The notes: a model not told the origin generated them from the sequence alone. A stretch of 64,000 nucleotides of DNA from Pardosa pseudoannulata (GCA_032207245.1 CM063509.1:4430057-4494056); one strand, 5' to 3'; positions 1 through 15,200 are shown, counted from the first letter of the stretch. Program-made: numbers and translations.

Positions 1-630
1 GGGTCAATGGGGATGATTTTGCTGAAAACAAGAAAGGCATTTACATGTAAAACACTGGTCATGGGATCCACATTCTTTACAATATGTAAGGCATCACTGA
101 TATGTCAATATCTTGCTCATTCATATCTCCTGTTAATATTTGGAGGCATATGATGTTTGGGGGTTTGTCTGTTAGTCTTTAATAAATAGTGATATCTACT
201 TTAATTACAGCAGTATCCCAGTACATTAATAATATCAATTTTAATTTGGGATTATATGGCAATATTAAATTTTTGATATTGTACAGTTCTACTCAGAAGA
301 ATGTAAGAAAATTATCAGAAATATACTACCTTGAAAGAAAACTGTCATGACTCATAAAGACCTAGCTTTGAGAAAACATTTTTTAATTATTTTAGATGCT
401 GTTAATGGAAAATTGACTGATTTTTCCACATGAATTGTTTACTTTAATATATTTATCAGTAAGTACTTAGAGATTTGCAATTAGTAGATATTTTGTTTGA
501 TTATCTAACTCTTAATATTTTGAGTTGGGATAGTTTTATTGTAGATAAAATCATGAATATTAGTTGTATTGTTTGGCTTGTGACTCTACAGTAGTGGAGG
601 ATAAAACATTAACACAAAGTTGATGAATAG

Positions 631-1120
631 TTGTCTTCTAAGGCATTGCAGTGCATTACAGACCAAGGCCATACCAGACAGTCTCTGCCATCTGGTCCTA
701 TGCCCCTCCAGTTTCCCTTTGGAGAGAGTCAAGCCTCTCTCCATAGCTTTTTGACTGGGTTGCTATTCTCAGCTCTAAATAAATGTTCTAGCAATCAAAT
801 TGTAATACTAGACTCAAGACTCAAGTTGGTGTTACATGGACACCTGCATTTTTTTAAGGCACTAAGGAGCAAAGACGGACACATCGTGAGAGTGTGGACA
901 AGCCCTGTTCCAGGGAGGTAAAAGTTCACCAGGAGGGGGAAGGATGCCACCCCTGCCAGCACCAGTTGCGGAGGAGGAGGACTTTTTCCCATGGAGGTGA
1001 AAGCCTGATTAAGAGGGAAGGATTCCTCCCTGGCCCTAGCGAACAGCAGTGAAGAAAATGCCCGCTCGAACCACAGAGAAAGGACATTCATTCATGAAGA
1101 AGAGCTGAGATTGAGAGAGG
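631..1120. other. G+C-richer island of unknown origin
   Basis: About 490 bases are far less AT-rich than the surrounding intron and contain purine-rich blocks such as GGAGGAGGAGGA. The open frames on either strand encode low-complexity peptides with no family signature. It may be an LTR or SINE-like repeat, but no terminal repeats were found. Confidence 0.25.
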
Positions 1121-1256
1121 TGCTTTCCGCTTGGTACTATTTGGTTATTCTCAGGTTTTTCAACCATGTTTTGTCATTAATGATATTCAGTGTACATATG
1201 TTTAAAAAAACTTGTAAATAATAAATATTTAGTCTAAGATTTAATCATTTTAGTAC

Positions 1257-1640
1257 TTAATTGTCAGCAATATAGGCTTTCATTGAATCCACGATACCTG
1301 CTCCAGTAACAATAGGTGAGCAGGTACAGAAACGAGGCTTGCGATCATCAGGAAAGACAGCCGTGGACATGTGAGACAAATCCTGTGACCCTCTTATACT
1401 AAAAAGTACACTGTAGTGATCCAAGATTTGCCAACTCTCTAGGTTCAAGCCAACAATATAAGATTTTTGATCACATTCAAGGTTTCTAGGGCAAATGTAA
1501 AAATTTTTGAATGGAAAACTTCAAACTTTGTTTTTACAACAACAAAACGAAACTTTTCTTCAGCTGTATCGCATTGGGTCTAATAGTGCCACTGTGATCA
1601 GACTGCAAGTTGAATTTTGCAGTCAGAAACTAGAAATCCC
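1257..1640 (-). pseudogene. Unrecognised degenerate coding remnant
   Basis: The minus strand has a 63-codon open stretch at 1257-1448 that can be extended upstream to about 1500 in the same frame before stops appear, and further to about 1640 with a change of frame. The composition looks protein-like (NLESWQILDHYSVLFSIRG, then FPDDRKPRFC and GAGIVDSMKAYIADN). There is no start or splice context and I do not recognise the family. It could be a decayed retrocopy or a transposon fragment. Confidence 0.3.
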
Positions 1641-2258
1641 TAGCACAATTCTTGAAGAACCTATTGACATTTGATTGATAGCTTTAAGAGCATTATTGGA
1701 TATTTTAAATATAACAAACTCTCGGAAATCATGTTATTAATTTTAACAATTCTGCATAGTAATTCAGAGTTTGAACAGATATTTAGCTATTTCACACATT
1801 TCTTTTTCATTAACAAATTAAACAAAAATTTGTTGATTTTTCAAATCAAGGCAACAGGAACTCTATTTTGAACAAATATTTTATTCTAATTTTTTAAAGA
1901 AAGCAAAATCAACAGCAGTAAATGTAGTACTAGAGAAAAATTGTAAATAGCTAATATTGTCATTAAATAACTTTTCTTTGTTTAAAGTCATTATTTCCAT
2001 TGTTTCAGTTTTCCAATATTTGTTTGATCTGTACAAAATGAACTATATCTAGAAATTCAATACTATATAATTTGGCTTTTTTTAATATAATATTTTTTAT
2101 TAGTATGGCATAAAGTTAATACATTGATCAATAGGCAGTATAATTTATTGCAGAATTTTGGAGTTGGGAGGTCTGTAGTTCCAAATCTATCGAGCAAAAT
2201 CAGCTTCTCAGCTCTCTTTATTGAGTACTTTAGAATCATAAATGTTATTGTGTTTTAA

Positions 2259-3165
2259 GGCATCTGTCTATGTTTGGAGAACTTTTTTCTTTAAATGTAG
2301 AAACTAGTACACGTTTTTACATTTTTAGATTTATTTTTAATATCATGGAGAATTGCACTAAAAAAAATCGGTTAAAATTGAGTAATTTGAGTAAAAAAAA
2401 AAATCAGGTTTTTTCAAAAGGTCTCATTTTTTAATAAATGAAATTATTTCAATATTTTTTATGCAACCCATTTCTTACAGACTGGACTAGCGAATCACCT
2501 AAAATCTTTGCTTCATTTACATTTGGTAAAAAATTTTTGTCCTTCAAAATCATATACATTGAATTATTAACAAATTTTCATTAATTTTATATCTAACTAT
2601 GAGTGTAACATCATTAAAAATGATCCAAATTTAAAACTTTTTAGGTCATTCACTAGTCAATACTATCAAAAGCATTCCTAATAATTTTCAACAAAATATT
2701 TTAAAAACGTTTTGAGAAATTGCATTTCAAGTTTCGACATTTTATTAAAAATACCGTTCCTAGAAAAATGCATTTGAAGTTTATGAAAGCAACTTTAACT
2801 GTTAAAAAATTAAAATACGTGTTTAAAATTCCCCACACTTTCTTGCTTCAAAACTTTCTCATTGCCGAGTTGCTAATTATTAAAAATACTAGAAAAATGT
2901 TTAAATGAAAATTTATAAAGTTTTGTCCAAAAAATGCTCTTTAAAAAAGGCTTTAGATTCACAACTTCCAGTTCCAAAGTCGCTACTTCCATTTTGTTTT
3001 GACAGCTGTGACTGATGTTTAAACAATTGTCACTTTTCTTTGAAATGCCATAGAGACAAAACAAAAATAGATTTAGAAGCCTAAAAGTTGAAATTTTACA
3101 ATACAAAAATAAAAAAAATTATTATTTTTGGGAAAAAAATGACATTTTTAACGTAGACGGATACC
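2259..3165. mobile_element. Non-autonomous DNA element with TTAA target duplication, copy 1
   Basis: The element is flanked by TTAA at 2255-2258 and 3166-3169. Its ends are inverted: GGCATCTGTCTATGTT on the left and the complement of GGTATCCGTCTACGTT on the right. A second copy sits at 28506-29453, matching along most of its length. No transposase is visible. TTAA with these termini fits piggyBac- or Kolobok-type miniature elements. Confidence 0.75.
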
Positions 3166-3299
3166 TTAAAGCTTCACACTAAAATTGATTTTCATCAGTT
3201 CTGACACAGACATGCAGTTTATATAAATTCCTGAAAGCTGACTTAAATATGTGAAGTGATGGTCAGCATTTCTTAATTTTTTTGTATAACTGTTGTTAG

Positions 3300-6200
3300 C
3301 ATGTGGATCAGCCCTTTGTTACCTACCTTAGAAAGTGCTTCTGCTACACAAGGGGAATCCCCGACTGGTTTCAAAGCAGATATCTTGGAATACATTTCTG
3401 TATATGGATTGGAAGAATGGAGTCAAGTCATCAAGAAGCATGATTTCTCACAAGTCAAGTATGTGTCTTTTGAATTCTTAACACTTCTCATGTAGACAAC
3501 GTATTTTTACGTTTTTTGCAGTCTGTCACTGGAGCGTAAAAATATGTATTTAGTAAATTTGTGGTAGATACCTGCTAAGCACCCCAAATCTACTAAATAC
3601 ATATAATTATATGTATGTATGACATTATATGCATGTTGTTTGCATTGCTTCCACATTGTTGTTTGCATTTTTTCTTTCCACAAGATAGGATTGTCGAGTG
3701 ACTCAGTCTTTGTGTTATTTCGTCTTTCATCGAATTTCTAGCTTCAGAACATACAAGTCATGTTTTGTCAATTTGAAGCTTGCTTTTTTATTGTTGAATA
3801 TAAAATTGATAAAATGAGCCGTCGTGACAAAGAGAGTGATGAAGAAATAGGCTCTGACAGATGATTGGACTTTAATTTTAAAAATAATTCATTTTTATGA
3901 TTTCGTAAAATTGTTTTTTTGTTAAATAACCATACAGTAATATTAAAGTGCAAAATAAAAAGTTTCGTTCATAAAAACAAAGTAGTTTTTGATTGACTGC
4001 GATTTTTCTGAATAACTAAACTTTCACGCGATTCACGAAAAAATGCCCTCTGCACGCGTAAGTTGGTGGTGAAGTATACCTGCATGCCAAGTGTTGAGTG
4101 GAAATTATTTTCTTTGATAATGTAACATATCTATTTAGTTAGCCATTGCAGCATTTTTACATAGAGATATACATAGATTACATAGTAATGGCCATTAATA
4201 GTCAGAATTATTATTTTTTTTTTGGGGGGGGGAGTAGAGTTCTAAGTCTTAATCCAAAGTACAATGCACTTTCAATCTCATAAAAAATAATAATTTTAAT
4301 CACACACACAAAATACATACACAAGTCTTATAAAAGTACATCCATAGAAAGTATAATACATAAATATGTCTTAAAATGAATCAACAATACTGTACATAAT
4401 TTCATTGTATCTTGAAAAATGTACTTGCAGCCATAATGTGTCTTTTAATTTATGCTTCAAGTTTTTGCTAAATTTAAATTAAATGGGTTTTTGCTGAGTT
4501 AAAATTGGGCTTCAGTATTTACACTAGAGCCCATTTAATTTATAATCTTCATCATCTTTACGAACACAACAGCCCATTACAGATTTTGGCTGCCTCAACC
4601 ACATGCTTCCCCCAGCGTCTTCTGTCATTAGCAACTTCTTTCCAATCCAAGTACCAATTATCAAATCTTTTTCCTTTTTGAGTTGTCTGGGTAGAACCCA
4701 ACTGATTTTAGTACTTTGTTGAAGTTTCTGAACTGAGATTTTTTTATTATTTATAATCTAGTACCATTTTAAACTAAAGTCATTTTATGAATAACTAGAA
4801 AATTTTTTAAAAATATATTGAGAAAGGAATGTGATTTATCCTTTTATTTTTCTCTTACAAAATGGCAAACAAAAAAATCAAAAACAGTATGGCATAGTAA
4901 TTTATAAACTACTATTTTACAGTAGTAAATTAAAATCTTCTAAAATTAAAATCCAGCCTGTTTAAACCTTCATCTACATTTATAGTCATGTACTAAAAGT
5001 AATTCTAAATTATAACATCTATATTTTTGCTTGTATGCATAAATATGTCTTAATATGGATCAGCATTGCTGTATATAATTGCATTGCACCTTAAAAAATA
5101 TATTTCCAACTGAATTGTCTTAATTTATGCTTTAACTTTCCCATCAACCAAACTTTTACAAGTTTTAAATTTGATTGGCAAATGATGGAACATAGTTAAT
5201 TTGCAGGTAGTATTTACCAGACAAATTAATATAACCTAAAATAATTTTATGAATAACTAAGAAAATAAAAAAACATATATTGAGAAAGGTATTAAGACAT
5301 AATCTTCTTTCTCTTTTACTATATTTCATACCATGTATGGCAGCAAAATTCAAAAACAGTATGGCTTAATCTATCATTTATAAACTATCATTTGATACGA
5401 GGCTCATCCAGAAAGTAGGTTTTCCAATGTAAAAGAAAAAAAGAACTCACACTTTCATGGACATATTTATTGGCAACAAGTACAGTAATGTTTCAGCTAT
5501 TTTTCAACATAGATACCACCAGAATTGAGACACTTGTCATATTGTGGGATCCACTTTTGTATACTGCTGTCGTAGAACTCTGCCGCCTGTGAATGGAGCT
5601 AGCCTTCCTGTCTCAGAATATTGTGCACATCTTTTTCTGTACCAAAAGCGTCTGTTTGAATTTGGTCCTAACCGAAAATCCACTCTGATGTCAATGCATT
5701 GACTGCTGCTTGGTTTCTGGGATAAAGTACGAAATTCGAGTCTCATTGCCCATGACGATCCTGTTGAACTTGTTGCCGTCATTGTGATACCATAGCAGAA
5801 GTGTCAGTGCTGCTCTTAAGCTTCGAATTTTGTGTTCGGGTGTCCATTTTGGCTCATAGATCTGACAGAGCTGATGATGAATTTCAGTTGGTGCAATACT
5901 TTGTGCATTCAAGATCACCGACTGAATCTTGCAGGCGGCAGGAGAAGGAATGAGAGTTTCCATTTCGGACCACTGCTACCCCTCAACTGGCACGAATCGA
6001 GGCTTGTCCTGCTGGCATATGATTAATACGTCATAGATCTGTTACATACGCACAATTGACATGGCTAATTATGTTTACTTTGAAGGGGAAAACACCGGGA
6101 AATTTTTTTCTGGATGCACCTCGTAATAATAAATTAATTCTTATTCAAACTTTCATCTTCATTTACAGTCATGTCTATATGCATGAAAGTAATGCTAAAT

Positions 6201-9200
6201 TTTTCTTGACCCATTGTTTTGTGCAGAAATGTTTTAATTATTTTCATGGTAAACTTGTAATGTGCACAAATTTTATTTAATAAATTTAAAAAATCTTACA
6301 ATGCATACAATGACAATATTTTAGGGAGGATACAAACCCCACTAAAATATTTTCAAGTTCCCCCTATAAACATGATCTTGGTGATGAGTGTTTGGGAATG
6401 CTACTGTATGGGTTGAAAAAGTAATCATTTTGATTCTCATCCCATATAGGGTTGTTTTGATTGGTTCCGTTCCAGGAAGACATATTGGAGGCCGAAAAAC
6501 ATCATTTGGCCATCTCAAACTTAGAAAGGTATTTGTTATTCATGTATTTGTATAAATAAAAGTGCTGGATCTCTTTTATAATATCTTAAAATCAAACATT
6601 AATAATACAGAATTAGTAAGAAATGTTCACTGCTAAATTTAGTGCTCCCCCTCTCCCCAAATAAATAAATAAAAATCTAAACTTACGGCCAGTTGCAAGA
6701 TCCAACTTTATATGTCTTTAAAAATAGCTTAAAAAATACACATCTGCTTACAAAATCCCAAACAAATTATTAAAACTACATGTGAAACAACTTGATATAT
6801 TTTAAATGAACAGCTATAAAGCAACAATATAGATCATTGATATTTTATCAAATAAAGAAAAATAATGCAAATTAAAGTATATTTGCATTTTACGAAAGTC
6901 AGTACATTTGATTAAATATGTCAGTCAGTTTCATTTGCTTTGATAGTTTTAGTTTTCTGCATTTTATTTCACACACTGATGCTAAAACCCATGTAAATAC
7001 TTTTTACCAATGTTCCTCTGGTCTGATTTTTTAATATTCAACTTCAGAATTCAACTTTGTCTGTGACAGGTAGAGTTTTACAAGAATGTTTGATATCCTT
7101 ATTACTATTAGATACAGACATAATTAAATAAAAGGAAAACAATATAAATGCAATGCACTCTTGTGAAAACCCAAACTTATAAACAGAAAAATGAAAACTT
7201 TAGTTTTTTGGATGCGAAGTCAGTAAAAAAAATTTTGTTAGTGCCAGAAGCACAAAGCAAAAACTTTAAAAATAGATAAATAGAAAATGCTGTTAGTGCT
7301 TGACTATAAGTGATACCATATTATTAATACTTCACTGTATGGAGAACGAGTCTCAATTGGCGTTGAGACTCAATACACTAAATTGGTCTTTATTACTTAC
7401 ATATGACTGCAGACAGTGTGGTAAACATTACACTGGTACCACAATTAATCAAGCTGAATTGTAAAAATTACTTGGGTTTACAGACAAAATATTAATTTAG
7501 GATTTACTCTATAAAATCACAAAATAACAGATATTACAAAATTATCCCAGGCAAACTTTTATTTTTATGTGTCACTTTTAAACCTTTATGCTGCTATTTG
7601 TAATTTTGCTTCTTATATAATGTATTCTGCTTTTATTTTATTGCCCTACAGTTTTGTCTAGAGTTTATAGATTGAACTATCTTGTATACACCTTTTCATT
7701 ATATTTGCTCATTTTTTATGTTCCATTAATCAGTGTAGTTCATCATGCTGTTTTATATATATAAATATACATATAAAGTGAAAAATGGCAGAAAAAACTT
7801 TTGTCACAAATTAAATAAAAATATAATCATGAAATTTTATTTATTGAACTTCTGTTAACTTTATTTTTTTTTTAATTTTTTTTTTTCTTGAAGAGGTTGC
7901 ATGTTGAAACAATGCTGGAAATTCTTTTTCTTCCGCATTAATAATACTCCCATATACTTTATGCTTTACTTCAATTTATATTTGCTTGCCTAATTAGAAA
8001 TAATAATTCCTTTCTTTTCTGCTTTTGCAAACCAGTCATTTTCCAATGAGCACTTCCCCATTTTATCCAAAGTTTAGCTGTCTATTTAATGGAAGGACAT
8101 TTATAGGAAGAGGGTCTAGGGAATCTGAACCATCTCCAAAATATTTACACTGCATTACAAGTTTATATCTTAATTATTGTATTTGTATTATATCTTGTTG
8201 TATTTGTATTTTATGTATTGTGTATTTATGTATGTTATGTATTGTGTTATTGTATTTGTATTATATCTTAATTATATTAAAATTTGTGTACATTACTAGT
8301 TTCCACTTGTTGTAATGTACTTACAATACTAACACTAGTGTTCGTTTACAATGGGGAAACACAGCAAAAATATAATACCTTATATTTGGACTAAAACATT
8401 TATTATGTACTCTATTTACAAATTAATACATTACTTGATTAACATGCAGCATAACCAGCCATTATTTGGATTTTGTTTTTATCGTTACACAATAATTATT
8501 AAAATTCTCTTTTGTTATATGTTATTCCTTAATCAAAGTATTGAATTACTCACTGAGGCCTAAATAAGTGTCATAAATATGTTAAATCTATTTACCTCCG
8601 GATATTACACGGGAGCAGGCTTGGGCTTTCATCAGGATGTAAAAGTGCATCGGTACTGGCTTAGTGGCCTTTATTTTGCTGTATGTCTACTGTGGCATGT
8701 GGGTTTTGGGAGTCGATTGCTAAGCTGGGCTCTCTGGATGTCCAGCCACTCTTTAATCCCGACTTCGATTCCTTTTCTTCACGCTCTTTCACAACTCCTC
8801 ACCTTGGTTTTAATGCCCCTTTTTTTTCTTTGCCAATATCTTGTTGGTGAAATTTTCCCTTCGAGAGTGCAGGTGGGCTCCTTAAAATAGCCCCTTTTGT
8901 GAAAGCTGACGTTATTTTTAGTCCCTGCCCCCATAATTCACTGTTACATCTCTGTGCAAGCTTGACCATTGCGCTTGTGCCATTTTGTGATCTATAACTC
9001 CTCTACAGGGGTCCCTAAAACTCGAAGTCAACAATCGAAGTCCTAAATTCTTCTTGGAAATTTCTTCCACAGCTGTGCATGCACGTGCAGACCATCATGG
9101 GAAAGTACCTCGGTACACCACTGCAAGAATTAAAAAATATTTTCCAACCATAAGAAAAGTAAAATAAATCATTTCTTTGACATAGAACTAGTCGTACAAG

Positions 9201-12200
9201 ATTGACAAATGTAGTATTACTTTCAGTGCATATAACCAGACAAAGGTTTGAACATGCTCACTTTAAATGCTACAATAATTGATTTATTGCTATAAAATGG
9301 TACTTTACAAACTATCAATTTGTGAAAATCCAATGTTTCTGTACTTGAGTTTGTTCTAAATTTCAAAAGACTATTGCATTATATGCTTTAATAAATGCAG
9401 TCTTACATCATTTTGGTGAGAGACTACCTGGACCTCATAAACTTGGATTCCATATCAGTATAAGGGTCACATCATTTTGAATAATCTTAATTGTTTTCCT
9501 TGGTAGGTGCTTCACCAGGAGGGGCCTTCCAAAGAAGTGGTGGGTAGTGACTGGTCCATCATTGGTCAGTTTTCAAGCATCGGTTCCCTCGGTCCCAACC
9601 CTGATCAGTGGCTACGCAATGAGTTAGCCTCCTCACTTGGTACCTGTAAGAGTATGTCACCTTCAGGCCCATCTCTGAAACTGGTAAGCTAAACAGCCTG
9701 TTCACTTTACTTACACATATATATTTATGTATGTATTCAGATATATATGTGACAAACCATAGCCGTACACATCATCCATCAACATCTGCGGAATGTAGTT
9801 GTGTCCATTGGGAGTCCACTATGGAAACAGCAGAGTCCAGAGCCCCAATCCTAGAATGGGACACTAGACTGTTTTTCTTTGGAGTGTAGCATGCAGAGGC
9901 AAAATATCACCAATTTCAACCAACTAATTTGTTTATTTCCAGTAGTACATGATTACAATTACAAAGCACACATCTGAACTTCACACCCTGTTAGCAAACA
10001 GAAAGTCAAAAAATCACCGAACAGCCCTTTGAACCTTGGTGTTCGCCTATTTAAAACATTTTAAAACCAATTAACCGATTTTAAAATGATTGACATCAAG
10101 AAACAGCCAGTCATGCCACATAGAAAGTTCTTGTGAATTCTAAAAGCCCATCCCACTGACAGAGTGCCATGTGCAGATTCCAAAATTAGAAAAATGCTGC
10201 CATTTTATAAGAATTGACATAGAGAATTTTGAAACCAAAACAGAAATATTTTAAGCAACGTGCCCCATTATTACATATATACATGTGTAATGATGTTTTT
10301 AACATAACACTAACCAACATAATTATAAAAAAAAACTTAAAATAATTATATATAAATAATTATATATAAATAATCTTGAATAACTATATATGTTATACCT
10401 TAAAATAATTTTTTGGCTCATTCAATCCTTTAGTAACAAACCTTGGTGAATATCTTTTGTTTTTTCTTTAGTATTAGCAAGTGCAAATACACCAAAATTG
10501 TAGATTCTCTTTCCTGTATGATCAGCTAAATTGCCCATTGCTTAAATATATATAATATATAAAGAATTATTGTCCCTAAAGCTCAAAGTTCTCCTCATTG
10601 ATATTCTGGTTTTCTTAACATATGCTTACACCATCTTGATCTACGCAACGCTATATTTTTACATCTTGTAATTCCTAACTCCTTCAACCACTCTTCCACA
10701 TTGTTCTTGGTCTTTATCTTTCTCTCTGGAATTTAAAAAGTTTTCTTTTTTAACAGGATTTTCATTACTATGTTAAAATACCTCTCCTAGATACCTTATT
10801 TAGAAAGCCTTAATCATTTTTACTCAATTGGGTTCTCTGTATTTTGGTTGTAATATTTATTATATATATGTATAGTATTTATATGTATGTATATATATGT
10901 GTGTATGTATATAGTATATATATGTAATAGCAAAAGAGTTTTAAGGCTATTTCAAAATACTGGCAAATATAACCAATGGTTCATGGTATGAGCACTTTGT
11001 TAGCCCATAAAACTTTTAGCTGGTTATTCTCGCATTTGGCGGCCAAATGATACTTGTTAGAAGTTGCAGCCAGATTGGCACCTTCCCTAACTTTCAGTGA
11101 ATCCTGTCAATTTTTGAGTTAACCAAGGTAGGTAATTTTGCCGCCATTTTGAGCATCCATCGTTGAGGAAACTAACTCTTACTGTATGTTTGGTCATGAC
11201 GTCTGCATGTTAAATGCAGTATTGACTTCAACTCTCACTCAGCAGCTATAGACTGGAATTTTGTAATTGGCTGAATGGGAGAAGAAGCTGCATGATTATG
11301 TTAATTGTATGCAATGTCTGCTGCTGGATATATGAGGATCTGTGGACTTTCTTCTGCACTTGTGAATTTTTTCTGGCATGTAGGCAGACATCGTATAATG
11401 TTATTATTTTAAATTTTAAAATTTAAAAATAAATTTTCGTTTTTTTAAATAACTTGTCATTTTTTATATTAAATATACAGAATTTCAGTTATTTTTCATC
11501 TACAGTTGTAACTTTATAGTACTCATGGGCATCACTGCCAGAACCCTACTGTTCTCAGTACTAGTATTGAGTTGTTCATTTCAATGCTGGTAACAATACT
11601 GAACTCTTGGAAATATTTTCTTTGCTGTAGATATACCCAAGTGTGGAAAATGTGCGGAAGAGCTTGGAGGGTTATCCTGCAGGGGCTTCTCTACCCTACA
11701 GTATCAAAGTGGCCCAGAAGCAGCCTTATTTGAAGTCCTTTTTACAGTGAGTCAATATATTTATTTTGATTTGTCCAAATGAAGTGCTGAGATGCTGATC
11801 CACTAATTTATGGATATTGTAACATCGCAACATAGATATACCTGTGTTTCTGGGGGCTTAGTAAGAACAATTGTTTAAAGTCCTAGACTTTATTATATCA
11901 GCTATATACAGTATATACACGTTACAAAATAACATCACTGGGAGAGAGAAAATCATGCTTCTCTACCTCCAGCCCCCAACAACCAACTGCCTCCTTCTTG
12001 AAAGACCCCTCGCAAAAGGAGGGAGGGGGAGAAAAAGGGCTGAAAGCAAGGGACTGAACTCCTTAATGACAGCCACCATTCCACACAGGGGTATACTCGG
12101 CCATAAAAATCCTATTCCTCTCTGGGTCTGGAACTCCTGCTTTTTTCAGAGGAATAAATTCCCACGGGTCCTGAGAATGACCGACTCTATTTCTGGTCCT

Positions 12201-15200
12201 CTTGTGACCAGCTGCTACAATATGAAAAACACAGTTAAAAAGGTTGATAGTGGGAAAGGGCAGCACATGAATATTTGTTTTTTGTGTTCTTGCTTGCATG
12301 AATAATGCTTCTGGCATAAATGAGAAAATGGTCAGTAAGTCAGTTAAAATCAGTTTTTTTTTTTTTTTTTTTTTTTTTTTCAGAATTGAGTTAGTATTAG
12401 ATGAAAAAGTAGTTTTCTTTGCCTGCACTTTATATTGACTATTTTGATATTCCTTTATTACTCTAAAATTATTTCAACCCTTTAATGCCCAAATCATTTC
12501 TGCTAATTTCATATAAATGTATATCTTTATTAATTTAAGTTATTATGGACTGCATAGAATAAAATATATACGAAATTTAAACAATTTTGAATACTACAGC
12601 ATGTCATGTTAATGATCAGCTATCATTTTAAACATCATAGGATGCCATTTATGAAAAAGGAATGAAATGATTTATATGGTATTACATGTGAAACAAGTCC
12701 TATAAAGTGGAGTTTTATAATTGATAAAGCGATTTGTCATGATTTCAGTACATATACCTGCCAAAAAAGCAAATTTATGTGTGCTGTTCAAAAATCATAA
12801 AGTGTCGATCCAAATGGAAAATTTATAAATAATAGAAATGTCTTGAAAATTTGTAGATTGTTTATAAAATTGCCCTTACTTACTCTCAAAAGGAAAATGT
12901 TCTAAGAGAACATAAAAATTCTACAAGGTATTGTTTAGTGTTATCTAAAAATATACAGCTAGTCTATGAGTTGGAATAATTTTTGTTTTTCAGTTGCTGG
13001 AAGAGCGAACGCTGGGGACGTAGTGAGGCTTCCCCACATATCAAAACCTATTTACGTCTGTCACCAGATCATAAACGCATTGCCTGGTTTATGGTTACCA
13101 GGTGAGTAGCATCTCTTCTTAATTTGTATTGAAATGGCATATTAGTTTTCACCATTTTCTTCCACCATCACTTAGTAACAAATATTATAAGAGCAACTGC
13201 TCTTGCATTGGAAATAACAATAAATTTAACGTTTTCAGCATTTTTTTTATTAGATCATGTTCTTTATTTATTTTTTATAGAATTAGTCAATAGGTTTTTA
13301 TATGTATGGAAAAGACATCTGTATTCTAAATTGAACTGATTGACCAACCCTTGTGGTTTAATACATACATTGTTTCCCAAAAGTCTATAAAAAGAACAAA
13401 TCAATAACTTTATTAATATAGAAATATTTTAATACAGAAAGGGGTATATAACAAAAGAAAGTTTTTTCCCCACTAATGCATGAAGAATGAATTATGAATG
13501 AATGGCACACATGTACTGATTTTGCAAAAGTCTCAATCGATTGGTAAGCATAAGTTTTACAAAAGTAATAGTTTATATCTGGGTTACTGCCATTTTTTTA
13601 TGTAAAAGAAAATAAAGTATTTTTTTTTTATCTGAAAAATTGCAATTGCATCATTCATGGAATAAAACTTGTGCACGGATGACAGAAATAAAATGTCGAA
13701 TTTCCAGGAGATAGTACAGCATGGGTTGTAGTTTGCTTCAAACAGTGCTCAAAATGTGTACCTGCCTTATTTGGGTTCTTGCTTAAAGATTCAGAATGTT
13801 TGCTGTGGTAGCATAATTCAAAAATTATTTCGAATAAAATAAATACAAAATTATGATAACTGAATGTGAATTACTGTGATGTCATATCAGTAGGTTTGTA
13901 GTCAAAAGTGATGGGGTGTTCTGCTTGTAAATATGGAGCCCCTTTCTTTGTGGTATTAATGTTGGTTACCTACCTCTATGGTGCTCCCATAAAAAGGGTT
14001 AACAAATATCTGTGATTTTGTAGTGACAAATACTCTAAAAAAGCAAGTACCCCCACATTGTAAATAACCTATTTCTTTTTGTATTGTTTTTAGTGCCAAT
14101 TTATCGAAAGCAGCTTGGGGTGCTCTGGAAAAGAAGGGTTCCCAGCTGATGATACGCTCCTATGAACTTGGCGTGTTATATCTGCCCAAGTATTTTGTGA
14201 GTACTTTTTTTTTTCATCATTTTGCAATGGAGGTTCATTTATAAATAAATACATACCTGACAATTTTTTTACCTGTAAAAATGTAATTTTGGTTAAAGTT
14301 TTACAGGTAATCCATAAATTAAGATAATTGGATTACAGATTTACAGATAAACCAAGAATTTTTTAAGGGTTTTGGTAGCATGAAAATGAAATAGAAAGTG
14401 GATGTCTCACTTTAGTTATCTCTAAAAATTGAAATATCTGTTTAACTTTAATAGAAATTACATAACTGGTATAAAGGTACTGTAAGGAATTTGCACCCAT
14501 GACTTGTGTTTTGCTTATGTGTGCCTTTCATGATATCAGCAAAATTGCTCCCATTGACCCCTTCCACCTGGCAGTAAGGGGAAATAAAAAGCCGGCCGGC
14601 AAAGGGGGACAGATAAGGTGTTTTGGATGGACTTGTTGGTGTTTGTGCAGGTCGGGAGTACATCTGGAAGAGAGGACTTCTCTTTTTGACAGGGATCAAG
14701 TTTTGAGAATGTTGAAACCCCACCCAAAAGAGGTAGAGAAGATCTGCAAGAGAGCGGTTTAGAGTTGATAGAGTCGAGCGACCAGGAGACATCGCTCTGA
14801 CGTGAGAGAAACACAAACGACAGTTTTATTCTGGATACAACCATATAATCTGGATAGAATAGACTCGGAGATTCAGAACTATGTTTATTTTGTTTTACAC
14901 TTTAATTTTCATTAAGTTTTGTAAATAAATGTTATTTGCTGTTCTAAAGGTTTTCAGAGGTGATTTTATGCATCCCAGCTGCGATCTATGAACATACTTG
15001 CCGCAGTAAAGTAGGTGGGAAGGTCCCACACAAGTATAATGCACCAGAACAGGCTGTTATTACAACGTATCCCCTGGAGTGGGGGTTGTTGCTACAGGTA
15101 CCCTAAATGCCTTTCTGTGGTATTATTATACTTTTGACATGACTCTAGACAACACTGCCAGGTAAATGCAGTTTTGGTGTCATATTTAATATTTAAGCAA

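Larger units (their letters stand above)
4360..6215. repeat. Tandem duplication interrupted by a mariner and a LINE tail
   Basis: Sequence at 4360-4460 recurs at 5040-5145, 4780-4915 recurs at 5244-5392, and 4930-5015 recurs at 6128-6215. Unit 1 therefore spans about 4360-5015 and unit 2 about 5040-5397 plus 6126-6215. Unit 1 carries an extra segment of about 220 bases with a LINE-like tail; unit 2 is split by the mariner at 5398. Confidence 0.65.

Noticed and set aside
8579..8890. 103-codon frame with hydrophobic stretches
   Set aside because: It sits inside a TDP1 intron with no splice or start context and no recognisable family; the hydrophobic look follows from T-rich codons.
12063..12428. 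121-codon minus-strand frame
   Set aside because: It begins in a poly-lysine run produced by the poly-T tract and shows no domain.
14448..14844. Overlapping open frames on both strands
   Set aside because: They lie wholly inside the solo LTR, and the same frames recur at 46541-46936 only because the LTR is repeated.
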